DNA from: DASRHK01 sp035650495
GTDB lineage: Bacteria; Pseudomonadota; Gammaproteobacteria; Nevskiales; Nevskiaceae
Assembly (NCBI GenBank): GCA_035650495.1
Contig: DASRHK010000065.1
Coordinates: 1 to 13,623 of the forward strand
DNA length: 13,623 bases
Reading direction: 5' to 3'
The notes beneath the pieces are model-generated. The model saw nothing but the letters and a program-made list of their open reading frames with translations, had not been told where the DNA came from and made no database searches. The position numbers and the translations under genes were made by a program. Positions 12,697-13,623 of this stretch are shown one piece after another. The number at the start of each line of letters is the position of its first letter. Within the stretch, counting starts at the first letter, position 1.

Positions 12697-13623
12697 ATGC
12701 GGGGAGTGACCGTCTGCGCGCTGATGCTGCTGATGGGGGCAGCACAGGCTCAGGAATTGCGCGAGATCCGGCTGTGGGACGGGCCGGACGGCACGCGCGT
12801 GGTCCTCGATCTCGATGCGCAAGCGCAGTACGAGATGCAGACGCTGTCGGATCCGGATCGCATCGTCATCGATCTCAAGGACGTGAAGCGCGCCGAGGAG
12901 ATCGGCAATTCGATGGAAGGCCGCGGCCTCGTGCAGCGCGTCCGCAGCGGCGAGCATGACGGCGCGCTGCGCGTCGTCCTCGATCTCGCGAGCGCGACGT
13001 CGGCGAAAGCCTTCGCGCTCGATCCCAACAGCGAGTATCGCTATCGGCTCGTCGTCGATCTCGCCGCGCCGCAGGTGGCCGCTGCTGAACCGCCGACGCC
13101 TGCTACGGTTTCCGAAGCGCCCGCGATTCCTGCGCCGCCGGCGCCCGAGCCCGTCGCTGAAGTGAAGCCGGCCGTGCCGGTCGAGCAGCCGGTGCCGCAG
13201 GCCACTCCGGTCAAGGCCGAAGCGCCGCCCAGGCCCGCGCTCGGCTCGCGTCCGATCATCATCGCCATCGACGCCGGTCACGGCGGCGAGGATCCCGGCG
13301 CCAAGGGCAAGCTCGGCACGCAGGAGAAGGACATCGCGCTGTCGATCGCGCGTCACCTCGCGCGCATGACCGATCGCGAGCCGGGCTACAAGGCCGTGCT
13401 GATCCGCGACGGCGACTATTTCATCCCGCTGCGCGGACGCATCAACAAGGCGCGTGCGGCGCAGGCGGACCTGTTCGTGTCGATCCACTGCAATGCGAGC
13501 CCGAATCGCGAAGCGACCGGCAGCGCGGTCTACGCGCTGTCGCCGCGCGGCGCGACCAACGAGCACGCGCGGTGGCTCGCCGGCAAGGAGAATGCGTCCG
13601 ACCTGATCGGCGGCATCGAGCTG
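12697..13623 (+). CDS. amiC: N-acetylmuramoyl-L-alanine amidase AmiC, N-terminal part (3' truncated)
   Basis: The frame runs from ATG 12697 to the window edge (309 codons) without a stop. AmiC-type amidases cut the amide between MurNAc and the peptide stem at the division septum. Residues 1-18 are a signal peptide with an AQA cleavage site. An AMIN domain follows to about residue 125 (LWDGPDGTRVVLDLD, RIVIDLKD, LRVVLDLASATSAKAF). A Pro/Ala/Glu/Val-rich linker (about 125-185) leads to the Amidase_3 domain, with zinc ligands His195 (DAGHGGEDPG), Glu210 (TQEKDIAL) and His264 (SIHCNAS). The final catalytic Glu lies beyond the window. GTG at 12694 is an alternative start. GGGG six bases upstream is a weak ribosome site. 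Confidence 0.95.
   Translation, partial: MRGVTVCALMLLMGAAQAQELREIRLWDGPDGTRVVLDLDAQAQYEMQTLSDPDRIVIDLKDVKRAEEIGNSMEGRGLVQRVRSGEHDGALRVVLDLASATSAKAFALDPNSEYRYRLVVDLAAPQVAAAEPPTPATVSEAPAIPAPPAPEPVAEVKPAVPVEQPVPQATPVKAEAPPRPALGSRPIIIAIDAGHGGEDPGAKGKLGTQEKDIALSIARHLARMTDREPGYKAVLIRDGDYFIPLRGRINKARAAQADLFVSIHCNASPNREATGSAVYALSPRGATNEHARWLAGKENASDLIGGIEL

Overview
This is a GC-rich chromosomal stretch of housekeeping genes from a proteobacterium. The combination of an lptG end, a pcnB-folK-panB-panC-panD run followed by pgi, and a nnr-tsaE-amiC run next to queG suggests a gammaproteobacterium, most likely near the Xanthomonadales, Nevskiales or Steroidobacter relatives. That placement rests on gene content and order, not on a phylogeny. 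I see no insertion sequence, phage gene, CRISPR array or other sign of recent transfer.

Layout. At the left edge (1-150) is the 3' end of lptG on the plus strand. It runs convergently into a four-gene minus-strand block (85-3166): ABC ATPase, ABC-2 permease, AraC-type regulator and a small RDD-family membrane protein. The genes are tightly packed, with a 1-base overlap, a 21-base gap and a 4-base overlap, so the block is probably one transcription unit. A divergent plus-strand unit starts at 3254 with a tRNA-Glu whose anticodon is CTC. It is followed 28 bases later by pcnB (poly(A) polymerase I), then folK, panB and panC. A 184-base gap with an imperfect tandem repeat precedes panD, a 2-oxoglutarate/Fe(II) oxygenase-like gene of unknown role, and pgi. 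queG lies on the minus strand, converging on pgi and diverging from nnr. The last unit is nnr, tsaE and, after an 88-base gap with inverted repeats, amiC, which is cut by the right edge.

How the genes work together. panB, panC and panD make pantothenate, the precursor of coenzyme A, and folK is a folate step. PcnB adds 3' poly(A) tails that mark RNAs for decay. Pgi is the hexose-phosphate isomerase of glycolysis. QueG and TsaE both serve tRNA modification (queuosine and t6A), Nnr repairs damaged NAD(P)H, and AmiC splits septal peptidoglycan.

The protein families are common. The more interesting signals are in expression control. pcnB has no ordinary start codon upstream of its conserved N-terminus and probably begins at ATC, recalling the AUU start of E. 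coli pcnB. The panD leader carries two related hairpins whose differences preserve pairing. The oxygenase gene has its GTG start inside a strong hairpin. panB and nnr both have a -10-like box so close to the ATG that leaderless transcription is possible. I found no clear new multi-gene system.
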